Origin: Auxenochlorella pyrenoidosa
Lineage: Eukaryota > Chlorophyta > Trebouxiophyceae > Chlorellales > Chlorellaceae
Assembly (NCBI GenBank): GCA_001430745.1
Contig: KQ481937.1
Location: 8,177 to 72,176, forward strand
Reading direction: 5' to 3'
Length of the DNA: 64,000 nt
Shown: one piece after another, positions 1 to 10,465 of the stretch
Layout: each line of letters begins with the position of its first letter
Position numbering within the stretch: the stretch's first letter is position 1
Position numbers and translations under genes: made by a program
Notes under the pieces: generated by a model
What the model was told of the DNA's origin: nothing
Seen by the model: only the letters and a program-made list of their open reading frames with translations
The model's database searches: none

Positions 1-3000
1 GCCGGTGCCGTACCGCACCAGGCCCGCCACCTCGGCAGCCTGCACACAGGGTGCACGCGGCCCCCCCATCCCGTCCCCGCCCCCGCGGGCCTGCCTGGCC
101 GCGTGGCAGCGTGGCGTGCGTGTGCGGGTCCACCACCCGAGCCTCCAGGTGCGGCTGTATGTGCCCCACGGTGTGCACCCGGCGGTCAACGGGGTCTGCG
201 GGGTCGGGGGTGGGGTGGGGGTGGGAGGAGGTGGGGGGGGGGGGCACGGGGGGGGGCATGGGCCAGGATGTAAGGTTCACCCTTTTGGAGGCCCTGCAGC
301 TCCCACTGCCAGTGGCATGCAGGTACGTGGCAGCAGCAGCCAGCCGGGGGGAGGAGGGTGGGGTGGGGGACCCGGGGCCTGCCTGCTCCCCCAGGCGGGT
401 GGCTCTAGCCCGCCGCTCCCCCAGGCGGCGGCTGCAGCCCACCCACCCTCGGTGCTTGTCTGGAAGGAGACAGGGGAGGTCTCGGTCATGCCGTAGGCAA
501 TGGTCACCCCCTCCATGTGCATGTCTGCCAGGCGGGGAGGGAGCAGGAGCAGGGGCTGTGGGCGCCGCACAGCCCAGGCAAACCAGCTAGCCCACGTGCG
601 GCCAGGCCACGGCCATGAGCAGGGGGGGCAACTCGAGGGGCAGCGCTGGCGCTTCTCTTGTGCATGGGCCTCTTCATTGCGCACCAGCTCGCCACCCGGC
701 CCCCAAGGCTTGCCTGTGCGGACCCGCTGCATCAGCGCTGTGGGGCAGGGGCTCCCCGCCATGATGCCGGTGCGCAGGCTACTTAGGTCCAGGCGCTGGA
801 ACCTGCGCGAGGCAGCCGTGGCGGAGGCGATGCGAAGGCGGCAGGGCATGTGTGGCTGGCTGGATGCATCTGGGGGCGGCGCACAGCCGGGGCAACAAGG
901 CAGCACAGGCGTGGCTGCATGCACCAGGCTCAGCTTTTAGCAGGGGGCCAGGGGGATGCTGTGATGTTCGCAGGGTCCGCAGCTGCTCACTCGGGCTGCT
1001 CCAGCTCCATTGCAAACATGGTGGGCACTCCGAAGAGCGAGGTGCACCGCTCCTGCTGCACAGCGCGCAGCGTGGCGCCTGCGTCGAAGCAGTCTGCAAA
1101 GGGGGTGGGGCGGCGCAGCAGGCCCCGCCTGGGCGCTGCAGGGTTGCCACCCGCGAGCGGTGATGCACAGAGCAGCTGACGAGAATGTACATGGCAGGCC
1201 GGGGCACTGCATCTGGCTGGCTGAGGATGAACCGAGCCGCCGCAGCCGCGGCCTGCCCTCCGGCCCTGGCCCATGGCACCCACCCGAGGGATAGACAACG
1301 GTGGCGCCGTGCGCGCAGGCGGCCAGGTTGCCCATTACTGAGCCAAAGCAGTGGAAGAGCGGCACAGGCACGCACACCCTGCGGGGAGGGCAGCGGGCAG
1401 GAGACGGTGAGCATGCCCGACTGTGTGCCCGCTATGTAGCTAACGCACCCGGATACGATGGATGTGTGCTCTCGTACCCCAGCTGCAGAGCGCGCACAGT
1501 TTGTGGTGCTGGGCTCAACAGCCAGCGCCCTGGCCGCCGCACCTGTCCCCCTCGCCATGCCCGCAGGCCGCCCCCACTGCTGCGCCGTTGTTGACGATGT
1601 TACGGTGAGTGAGCGTTGCCGCCTTGGGCAGCCCGGTAGTGCCTGCAAGGCCGAGCGCGGATGCAAAAGCGGATGCGTGCCGCTGGGCGTGAGGCAGGTG
1701 TGGGCAACGGTGTGGGCAGCCAGCAGGCAGGCAGGGCCTAGGTGCAGATGAGAGAGGTGATGTGATGCAGCCGGCTGACCAGCAGCGGCCTGGCCGGCCT
1801 GCTGGCCTCCCAAAGCGCTGCTCCAGCCAGCAGGGGTGGTCGCCCGAAACCGGAAGAGAGAGCGCGAGAATCCTCGCGTGGCCCAGCCCACAGCCCACCC
1901 ACCTGAGGTGAACTGAATGTTGGCGGGCTCCCCCGGGCGCAGGCCCAGCTGACGGTGGCGCAGCTCCCCTGCAAGGCTGGAGCCCCCGCCCGCCCTCAGC
2001 AGATTATACCTGCAGGCAGCGCGCAGCAGGGGCCTTTGCGCCGCTCTCCGCCCATGGCCTAGGCCCCCGGCGGCGCGCTTCCCCGGCGGAGAACAGGCAG
2101 CGTAGCGGGAGGCATGCATGCCCGCCAGCACTTGGTTTTCGCAGCACATGCTGCAGCGCCCGCACCAGCTGAGGCAGCCCTCTGGGGCGTCTGGGCCCAG
2201 CACAATGCGGTGCCGCAGCTGGGGCGTCTGGTGCCTGCACGGCAGGGGCAAGGTAGCGCTAAGAGTGTGTGCTCTGTACTGCAGAGGAATAGGGGCTGTC
2301 AGGTGCAGACATGCATCGGTTCTAGTGTTTAGGGCGCGCCAGCTGCGGCTCCCTGCCCTGCGCAGCAGCCGCGCCCTCCCCGCCTGCCGGCCCTCACCGT
2401 ATGCTCTCCAGCAGGTCCACAAAGGAGGTGCCCCTCAGCTCTGGGGCCAGCACCAGAGTCGTGACGCCCACCCTGTTCAGCGCGTAGCTCAGCTCTGCAG
2501 CAGGGAAAGCAGAGGGGGGCGGTCCACCTGGTCACGCCCTCTGGAGGCGCAGCAGCAGATCCAGGCTGGGGCGCATGCAGCAGGGTGGTGCCGGCGCGGC
2601 TGGCAGGCGGCTGCCTCGAGGCCAGGAGCGCAAGGCACCTTACAGGGCGTGGCAGCAGGAGGGCCGCCAGAGTGCATGGCCGGACAGTCGGGCCGGGCCG
2701 CTTACGCATCCTTGATCCTTGCAACCGACACGACACGAGTCCTCGTTCAGCCAGCCTCCTGCAAGGGCGGGGCTGCATTGCCACACTGGCCCGGCCCACC
2801 TGCTGCCTTGAGCGAGGGGTTCAGGTTGACAAGCACAGCGCCCGCCTGCAGGGCAGCAGGCAACGCTGCATGTCAGCGCACACAACAGGGCGGATTCAGA
2901 CAAGCGCCTGCTCCACCGCATGCAGTTGGTGTCCGCCTGCCACTGCAAGCTCCCTCCAGCCCCCCAGCGCCTCTCACTCGAGCCGCCGCATACTGCAGCA

Positions 3001-3823
3001 CTGCCCACTCCACGCTGTTGGGTGCCCAAATGCCGACGCGGTCCCTCCGCTGCAGCAGCAGGGGGGATGCAGGAGGCATGGGCAGATGCGTAGCGGCAAG
3101 GAGGGGCAGCCTTGTGCTGCAGGCCCCCTTGGGGGCAGCCCCCAGCCAGGGCACCTGCACTCCTGGCATCCCCAAGCGTTCTAGCACCTGTGCAGCGTCG
3201 CCTTGCTCCGCGCGGCCGCAGCTGCTGGCCGGACTCCCTTTCCCGCAGCCCTTGCCTGCACCCCCAGCGCCAGCAGGCCTCGCGCCGCGGCGTCTGCCTG
3301 GCGCAGCAGCTCTGCGTAGGTGAGCCGTGCCCCCTGGTGCAGGCTGACCACGGCCTCCTGGGTGGGGTGGGTGGCGGCGGCACGCTCCAGCAGGGTGCCT
3401 GCAGGGCAGCGCACACAAGCGGCGGGGCGCGGTGTTTGGCTGGGGTATGGCAAGGTGAGATGGACCTCAATGCTGCGCAGTCCTCCGGGCTGACACTCTA
3501 GGCCACAAGGGAACGGAAGCCAGAGAGCAAGCGCTAGGTCCCCTGCAACAGGGCAGTCAGGGGCCATGCCCGCACCGATGGTGATGTTGAGGAGGGGCCT
3601 GTCGGTGCGGCCCCGCACGTACGACAGCCAAGAGGCCGGCTGCTCCCGAGGGATGATGATGCTGGGCATGAGGACTGCGGCAGAGAGGGCAGAATAGGTA
3701 ACGCACAGACGGCAGCTTGAAGTTATGCAACTGGTTTCGGAGCGCTGGCAGCGGGACCGCCGGTGTGGCCTGTGGGGCGTGTCCGACACGCAGCCGGGCA
3801 CGCCATCTCACTGTTCTGGCCAT
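1..3823 (-). CDS. Acyl-CoA synthetase, ACSF2-like (AMP-binding family), 3' end outside window
   Basis: Predicted ligase that activates a fatty acid to acyl-adenylate and then acyl-CoA. ATG at 3823 opens an Arg-rich N-terminus that could be an organellar (mitochondrial) presequence. Successive minus-strand exons give family landmarks in order: [17 protein letters not shown] (about 3630-3576), [10 protein letters not shown] and [18 protein letters not shown] (about 3400-3260), [19 protein letters not shown] (about 3050-2990), [15 protein letters not shown] (about 2840-2800), [11 protein letters not shown] then [15 protein letters not shown] (about 1920-1600; the P-loop and A3 core of adenylate-forming enzymes), [19 protein letters not shown] (about 1360-1300), and the A5 motif [13 protein letters not shown] (about 500-465). 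After that comes [15 protein letters not shown] (about 180-140). The C-terminal lid domain with its catalytic Lys lies beyond position 1. Order and motifs match the ACSF2 medium-chain subgroup; substrate chain length cannot be read from sequence. Family call is secure; some internal exon limits were not resolved. Confidence 0.88.
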
Positions 3824-4758
3824 GATCAGCAGTCCGAGCAGCCGCCAGCGTCGCTTGCCCTCTCTGCGCTAAGCAGGCAGCGGCGGCAGGCCATAGGGCA
3901 CGAGAGGCCCCTGACAACGCCGCTAGCAGCATTTTATTGATTTAAGTCATGCTGCAACGTTTGTGGGACGCAGACAACGCTTCCCGGCGAGGCCAAGGAT
4001 GGCCTCCACTCAGCGCCGGCGCCACGGTTTGGCGCAGCGCACCACTGGCATGCTCATGCCTCACGTTTGCGCACCTTGGTCTGTGCATGCGCAAAGACGC
4101 CGAGGATCAGTGCAAATAATCATTCTTGTGTGTCACCGATTCTCCTCTGACCAGCATATGAGCCTCACAACCTGGTCCTTCCTGCATGTGCTCGTGCTAG
4201 GAGGGGGCAAGGGAGACCTGGCTGGTCTCCTTGCCTGCAGGTCGGTTGTTGCCAACAGGAAACAGAGAAGCTGAACAGAGCTCGGGACCTTGTTGTGTGG
4301 CATCCAGAAACTGCCGCTGCGCCCCGCTGGGGCCATGTTGCGCTGACGCAGTTGAGTCGCCTCTTTTAAGGGGCTGTCCGTCCTTGATCACCCACGCCCT
4401 GGCTAGCTCGGCACATGCCAGCTCGCCAACAGGTCAGACGCGTACACGAGGCAAGTCATCTGGTCATCTACTTCTTGAAAGCGAGCGGCACGTGTTACAC
4501 TGAGCGCTGCACCAGCTGCTTTCGTACAGCCCGACATATCCGAGGCTCGTGAAGGGGAAGTGCATAGGAAGTGTGAGATACAGGAACAGAGGCGCAGGCG
4601 CACAGCAGGCTCACAATGAGCCTGTTCTTACGATGCACTCCAGGTGAGGGACGAATCACGAATCGTGGTTTCAAGTGTGGAATGCGAAGCTGGAGGATAC
4701 ATTTCAGGTGGCAAGGGACGGCGGCGGGCAGCGAGGGCGTGCTGCCGCCGCTCCCTGA
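3824..4758. other. Intergenic: 5' flank of acyl-CoA synthetase and 3' flank of protease
   Basis: No supportable gene. Both neighbours are on the minus strand, so the right part is the 3' UTR of the protease ending at 4759 and the left part is the upstream region of the synthetase starting at 3823. Base composition is more AT-rich than the flanking exons, especially around 3920-4280. A TGTAA (minus strand) at 4495-4499 is the likely poly(A) signal of the protease. Confidence 0.6.
4495..4499 (-). terminator. Candidate TGTAA poly(A) signal of the 4759-7185 protease gene
   Basis: TTACA on the plus strand reads TGTAA on the minus strand, about 260 nt past the stop codon at 4759. TGTAA is the standard poly(A) signal of green algae. 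The call rests only on motif and distance. Confidence 0.45.
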
Positions 4759-7185
4759 CTATAAGCTCTGCCACTCGCGTATTTGTGGCAAGTACTGGCG
4801 CACATCGGTCTGCAAGCAGGGGGCCGAGTTGCATCAGCATGGCACTGCTTGACAACAGTTGTGCGGCAGGGAGCCGTCCGGTGCAGGCAACCACAACAGC
4901 AGTGGGCTGCGACAGCAGCTGGGCGTGCCCCCCACCCCCCAAGAATCCGGCCCCTGGCCCCCACTCACAAAGCGCGTGAAAGGCAGGTCTGCGGTGCAGT
5001 TGGTGGGGCTGAAGGCCACAACCCCCACTACCGTGGCCACGCCCGTCGCGTTGTGCCGCAGCACCAGCGGGCCGCCTGCGCAGGGGCGGGAAGCGTGGGC
5101 GCGACAGCGGCTGGGTGGCGGCGCGCAGGCCCCGAGCACGTCGGGACCACACGTGACTCTGAACGCCTGCGCATTCCTGCAGCCACCCCCACTGTGACCT
5201 CCCCCCCCCCCCCGGGCAGACCACCGCCCCCACCTGAGTCGCCCCGGCAGGTGCGCGCCCCGGTCAGCTCGTTCCCGGCGCAGATGGTATCCTTGTAGGG
5301 CACGATGGGGCAGTCTGCCACGCTGGCGAGGTAGTTCAACTCTGCAAACCTGCAGGGCGAGGCAGCAGCAGGGCGGCGGCGGCTGTTTCTGCCTGTGCTC
5401 ACGGCTGCCGCAGGCAGGGGGGAGGGGCAGGCGAAGCAATAGCTGCTGCGTATGCTTGCACGTGGTGGGCAGCACAAGTCAGGGCAGCACGCGGGCACAA
5501 GGGCGCGGTCTCAGGACTGCTCTTGCACCAACAAAGGCAGGGGCCCAGCCACGGTGGCGGCTCACAGCAGGGCCTGGCTCTCGTTGCCGGCCTCGCTGGT
5601 CTTGCCCCAGCCTGCCACCTGCGCGCAGGGCAACACTGGCAGGGAGACAGTCGGCCGAGGCTTGCAGGCTGGTGTCTTTGACAGCCCTCCATTCCGCAAG
5701 AGGAGTGTGACCAAGGCCCCCACACGTGAACGCCACCAGCCGGGGGACGCATGTACCCCCCACCCACCCCACCCCGCGCACCCCCACCCCCCACCCCCAC
5801 CCCACCCGCCCACACACACGCTGGCCACTCGCCTCGAGCGGCTGGCCATCCCTGAGGCGCAGCCTGCGCCGCGGCAGCGCCACTGTGTCTGCCCCCTCCA
5901 CCGGCAGGGCCAGCTTGATGACGGCGATGTCGTGCAGGCCGCCCTGGATGACGCCATCCTGCTCGTCGTCCTCCAGGGTGGTGGGCTTGTAGTCTGGGAG
6001 GGCGAAGGGAGGGCGCAGGAGCAGGGGGGCGAGGCGTGGGCCTTTGCTGCCCTAGCGCACGGCACGGCCTGAGGGCTTCACAGCCACCGCCTGCGGTGCA
6101 GGCAACTGACTACAGCCTGCAAGGGCGCAGCGCGTGCAGCCTGCCGGTGGCCAAGCCAGCCGGGCATGCAGCGGCCGGCTCTGCGACAGCCGGCCAGCCG
6201 CAGGGTGCGCAGCCACGCGCTCGCCAAACAAATGCTCGTTTGCTGCGCCCGCGCCTGCAGGATCCCAGTGCAGGCAGAGCCAGGCAGCACTGCCGGTCAC
6301 GCACAGGGAGTCGTTTGACCGGGCGCCACGCACCTGGGTGTGGAAGGATGAGCATTGGCGGGTATCGCACCCCCTGCACCTCTGCCCAGATGCTCAGAGG
6401 GTAGATGGGGTAGCCCGTCTGCTCGTCCACCACGCAGTGCGCGGCTGCAGCAGGCGCGGAGAGGGTCACGTGGCAGTCAGCTGCTGTTCAGCTCAACCAA
6501 GCAATGTGCTTGGGCATGCAGGGTGGCCAACTGCATAGGGGCGGGGTAGTGTGGAGGCGTGCGGGCGCCGCAGGGCATGTATTGCGCCTGGGCAGCTGCA
6601 AGCGACGCCCCCCAGCTGTGGCACCTGTAAGCACGGTCATGTTGTCCAGCAGCGCGCCGCCACAGAGCACGGTGCTGTTGTCGACCCGGCTGACGAGCGC
6701 GACCATGAAGCCCCACTCAGACTCAGGGGCCGGTTCCCCGTCGAGGATGCGGGCCTCCACCTCCTGGTCCGCTCCCTGCAGCACTGCACGAGGCCCCTGC
6801 CCAAGCCAGCCGCCGCCGCCGCCGCCGTCGCCGTCCCTGCCGCTGGGCAGCACCAGTGCCGGCGGTGGCGGTGGGCCGCCAGGCATGTCGGCAAGAGCTG
6901 CTGCTGCAGACACCCCTCTCAGCAGGCGCTGCAGCACGGCCGCCGGCATGTCGAGCAGGATGCGACCTGCAAGGGCAGGCAGCAGAGGGCGGCAGACATG
7001 AGGCGGTGAAAGGCCCGCTGCCAGTGGGCAGGCAGCAGCGGCGGCAGCGGCGCCGGCGAGCTCGCTACAGGGGGGGACGTGGTACCTTGCCTGCACGCCT
7101 CACCTGATGCGTGTTGGGCCAGTGCCGCGAGCAGCACTAGCTGCAGCAGGGCAGTCCAAGAGCAGCCCCGGCCCATGTGGGCCAT
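4759..7185 (-). CDS. Secreted chymotrypsin-fold (S1 family) serine protease
   Basis: ATG at 7185 starts a signal peptide (MAHMGRGCSWTALLQLVLLA... ending near ASG). Further exons give an Ala/Gly/Pro-rich propeptide, the activation site region ARILDGEPAPESEWGFMVAL with Arg before Ile (about 6750-6700), LCGGALLDNMTVLT, and AHCVVDEQTG with the catalytic His (about 6450). GLHDIAVIKLALPVEG carries the catalytic Asp (about 5930-5890), VAGWGKTSEAGNESQALL follows at about 5620-5565, and CRGDSG + GPLVLRH carries the catalytic Ser (about 5240 and 5075). Exon 4759-4809 gives TDVRQYLPQIREWQSL and the TAG stop; I chose this ending because it matches the final helix of S1 proteases and the last exon of the neighbouring paralogue. 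The residue six before the catalytic Ser (D189 in trypsin) is not Asp, so classical trypsin Lys/Arg specificity is not expected. The triad is intact. It lies head-to-head with a related protease at 7425. Confidence 0.85.
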
Positions 7186-7424
7186 GGTGTGGCCGCGCGG
7201 CGGCCTTCAGCCTACAGAACCCCTGGATCACGGTTTGCAGCCGCGGAACCGTAATTCCGTGCGTGCCTTAAGGCCCTGCTGTGCATGCTCGGGAGAGCCC
7301 CCGCGGCCCCTGTGATTAAAAGGCCGCGCTTGTGTTGCTGCCTGTATTTGTTCAAGAATTGTGATCTACTGACGTTTCCAACAGTACTCTGAGCATCAGC
7401 AAGCGGAACACTAGCGTGCAAGCC
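7186..7424. promoter_or_regulatory. Shared bidirectional upstream region of two protease genes
   Basis: The start codons at 7185 (minus) and 7425 (plus) are 239 bp apart and face away from each other, so both promoters and 5' UTRs must lie here. No clear TATA box is seen; TTAAAAGG occurs near 7316. Co-regulation is an inference from geometry. Confidence 0.5.
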
Positions 7425-9745
7425 ATGTCCCGGCCGCCGCGGCCCTCCTCCCTAGCCTTGCTCATGCTCCTGGCTCTCCATGCAGCTTCAGGTGCGTCAC
7501 ACACACCACCAATTGATAGGCAGATAGGCAGAACGACTGGGGGGCCAGCGCTGGGCCCAGCGCTGGCACCTGCCTCTTGGCTGCCACCCCACGTGCACGC
7601 GTGTCCCTTGCCTGCCTCTTGCTCGCTGGCAGCCTTGCGACCGGGCTCCCTCCCACCCGGCATGCCCACAGGCCGGGTACTGCATCACGCTGCTGGCAAG
7701 GCCAAGTCAGAAGCAGTCCCTGCCGGCTCGGGCGACGTCTCCGCCGACATCTTTCGCGGCAGCGTGGCGCCGCCCGGCGTCTTTGACTGGATGGTCAACA
7801 TGAAGGCCTACCTGCAGGACAGCTCCACCGGCGAGGTGTTTGAGCAGCACATGTGCGGCGGCGCCCTGATCGCGCCGGATGCTGTGCTCACTGGTGAGGG
7901 GCGTGCTCACAGGGCCGGCGGTTGGGCGGTTGGTGGGGCAGGCGTCTTGTGGAGCAGGGCGTGCAGGCAGCCGGGTGATGCCCTCCTGCTGGTCTGTCCA
8001 GCTTCGGTGATTTAGAGCATGGACACAGCTTGACGTCTCCTGCTGCCGCCATCCTAGGCACCTGCCATGGATGCGCCTGTGCTCTTTTCTCGGCAACCAC
8101 CGCTGGCAACCGCCCGGCTACTCCAATTCTCTGCCCGGGACCATCCCCGCCGGGGCAACCGCTGAGCAACCGCCCAACTGCTCTGCTGCCCCGCTCCTAT
8201 GGCAACTGCTCGCAGCCGCCCACTGTGTGGTCATGGAAGATGGGTCCGCCGTTCCCCTGGAGGCAGTCGTGCTGGAAATTGGAGGCCAGGCATACCGCCC
8301 CTCCGCCCTGAATGTGCACCCAGGCAAGCCGCTGCCGCCGCCGTGCGCCAGCCTGGCGAGCCGCCCTCTGCTTGCTGGCAGCTGGTACAAGAGGGGGCCC
8401 ACAACGCTGCAGCCCGCCTGCTCACCGCTTGGGCGCAGGTCCAGCCCATGCCCTGCCCTGTGCTGTGTGCTTGCCTCTGCATGCCATCCTGCCTGCCTCA
8501 CCGGCAGCCCCTCCCACTCCCCAGGACCCTTCTGCAGAGTACGACCATGCTGCCCTGACCCGCCAAAATGCCGACTACTCTGATGGAGTGGTGAACAGCC
8601 CGCCGCAGCCGATGCACGACCTGGCAGTGTGGCGGCTGGCCAGCGCAGCAGACGGGGCCCCCCTGGTGCAGCTCCCGCCGGCCGACCTCGAGCTGTCCCC
8701 TGGCACGCCCGTGGAGGTGGCGGGCTGGGGCCGCACCGGCAGCGACGAGAGCCTGCCCGCCAGCGACACCCTGCTGTGAGCTCCGCATGGGCTGCTCTCC
8801 ATGGGTGCATGGGCAGGCAGGGGGGGTGCCCTGTTTGCTTGGACCCGGTCAGGGGTGTGTTGCCGCTGCTTGGAACCGCCTTGTGCATCCGTTCTCTGCA
8901 CGCGCCAAACCCCTTTTGTACCCCTGCCTCCCAACCCCAACGCTTGCAGATACGCGCAGCTGCAGCTGGCGGCGCCCTTTGACTGGAACGACCAGGGCGC
9001 GCCGGGCACCTGCCCCATGCCCTCCTTCACCGACACGCTGTGCGCTGTGAACATGCTGACCGGGTCAAATGCCTGTGCAGGCGACTCGGGTGAGGCGGAG
9101 CAGCGGGGCCGCCTTGGGTGCATGGCATCGGCTGGCGGGCTGGCCGCCGCTCTGCCTGCCCTGCCCCGTCACTCATGCGCCGCTGCTGCCGCGCAGCCCT
9201 CGACCACCCAGCCGTGCCGGGGAGCCCGACGCAGCAACAGCTTGCCTGCCTGGTGCCCAGGGCGTGGCAATCTCAATCTGCAAACAGCCTCGCCCCGCTT
9301 CCACGCCCCCACCTGTGCACCTGCAGGCGGCCCCCTTATCCTGCGCGACTATGTCACTGGGTCTGCACAGGTGGTGGGCATAGTGAGCCACGGCCCGCCA
9401 TGCGACCGCGCCGGATATGGTGAGGGAATGCGCTGTGCCGGAGGCCCCCAGCTGCCGGGGGCCTCCAGCTGCCGGTTTGCCAGGGTTGCAGCAGGCAGAG
9501 CCACCTCAGCAGGCGCATGGCAGGCTGAGCGTATGCTGCAGACCACGGAAGGCACTCAGAGCCGATGCTCGGCGGGCAGAGCTCCAGCGGCGTGCACACA
9601 GCAAGCGCCCCAGGTGCCGCATGGGGCGCTGTCTTGCAGCAGGCTGACGGCTGCCTCAAGCCGCTGCGCCCTGCCCTCCCCTCCTCCAGGGATCTACACC
9701 GATGTGCGGAGCTATATCGACGTCATCACGGAATGGATGGCGTGA
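7425..9745 (+). CDS. Secreted chymotrypsin-fold (S1 family) serine protease, paralogue
   Basis: ATG at 7425 begins a signal peptide (MSRPPRPSSLALLMLLALHA, then ASG). Approximate exons: 7425-7491, 7672-7892, 8217-8322, 8524-8777, 8950-9089, 9327-9419, 9690-9745 (stop TGA). Landmarks are VFDWMVNMKAYL and MCGGALIAPDAVLT, AAHCVVMEDGS (catalytic His), MHDLAVWRLAS (catalytic Asp), VEVAGWGRTGSDESLPASD, NACAGDSG + GPLILRDYVTG (catalytic Ser) and the terminal helix YTDVRSYIDVITEWMA. The triad is complete. The position equivalent to trypsin D189 is Asn, so trypsin-like specificity is doubtful. The usual Arg-(I/V)-V-G-G activation site is replaced by ADIFRGSVAPPG, in which the residue before the would-be new N-terminal Ile is Asp. 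Same exon logic as the divergent neighbour, suggesting an inverted duplication. The secreted or vacuolar substrate is unknown. Confidence 0.87.
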
Positions 9746-10465
9746 TCCCCAGCTGGGCAGTTCTGTGCCCGCGTCGTGACAATCTGCTATCATCCCCCAA
9801 GTTGTATATGCAGCCTGCCATTGGGGCCCAGCACAGAGTCTCCTACACCCTTCCCCACTCCTCATCAAAACAACAAATGCATCCGAGATGAGCCGCCGCG
9901 CTCGCACGTCTACCCAAGCGTCCTTCACTGACAAACTCAAGCACATCTCCTTGTTTATCTGCATTCAAACAGCCTGGCAGCTGCCCCAACGTGACCACTG
10001 TTCACACCAGTTGCCATCGCACCAGTTCCCTCCACACGCTCGTCTTCTTTGCAAGGCAAATATTTATGCATGCTGCTCTCTTTGCCCTGATGCGGCGCTG
10101 CCATTCCAGACGCCATGCTTTTCACTCATCTCCTTTCCATCCTGCGCCGCTGACCCTGCTCGGCTGATCATTTTTCAAAGCCTCCCTCCTGAGTTTGCAA
10201 CGAATTTGTGAAAAGAGAATTGGGAAAACAAGACTCATTCACGCATGCAGTATGAAAGGATAGATCCTGGTCACATTCACCTTTCTCAACATGCAAGGAA
10301 CATTGGCTGACAGTGGGTCGCGTGGCATGCAGTTTGCGAATTGCCCATTCCCTGCTCGCAGTCCTGCTGCAACAACCAAGGGGAGGTGCCCCTTAAGCTG
10401 GCATGTGGTTCTGTGGCCGGCCGGCGCCGCAGCGGCTCGACAAATGATTGGGGTCCGCCGAGCGC
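9746..10465. other. Intergenic between convergent genes (3' flanks)
   Basis: The protease ends at 9745 on the plus strand and the glyoxalase-family gene ends at 10466 on the minus strand, so this 720 bp is two 3' UTRs back to back. It is conspicuously AT-richer than its surroundings (about 9840-10290). No coding region or RNA gene is recognised. Confidence 0.6.
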
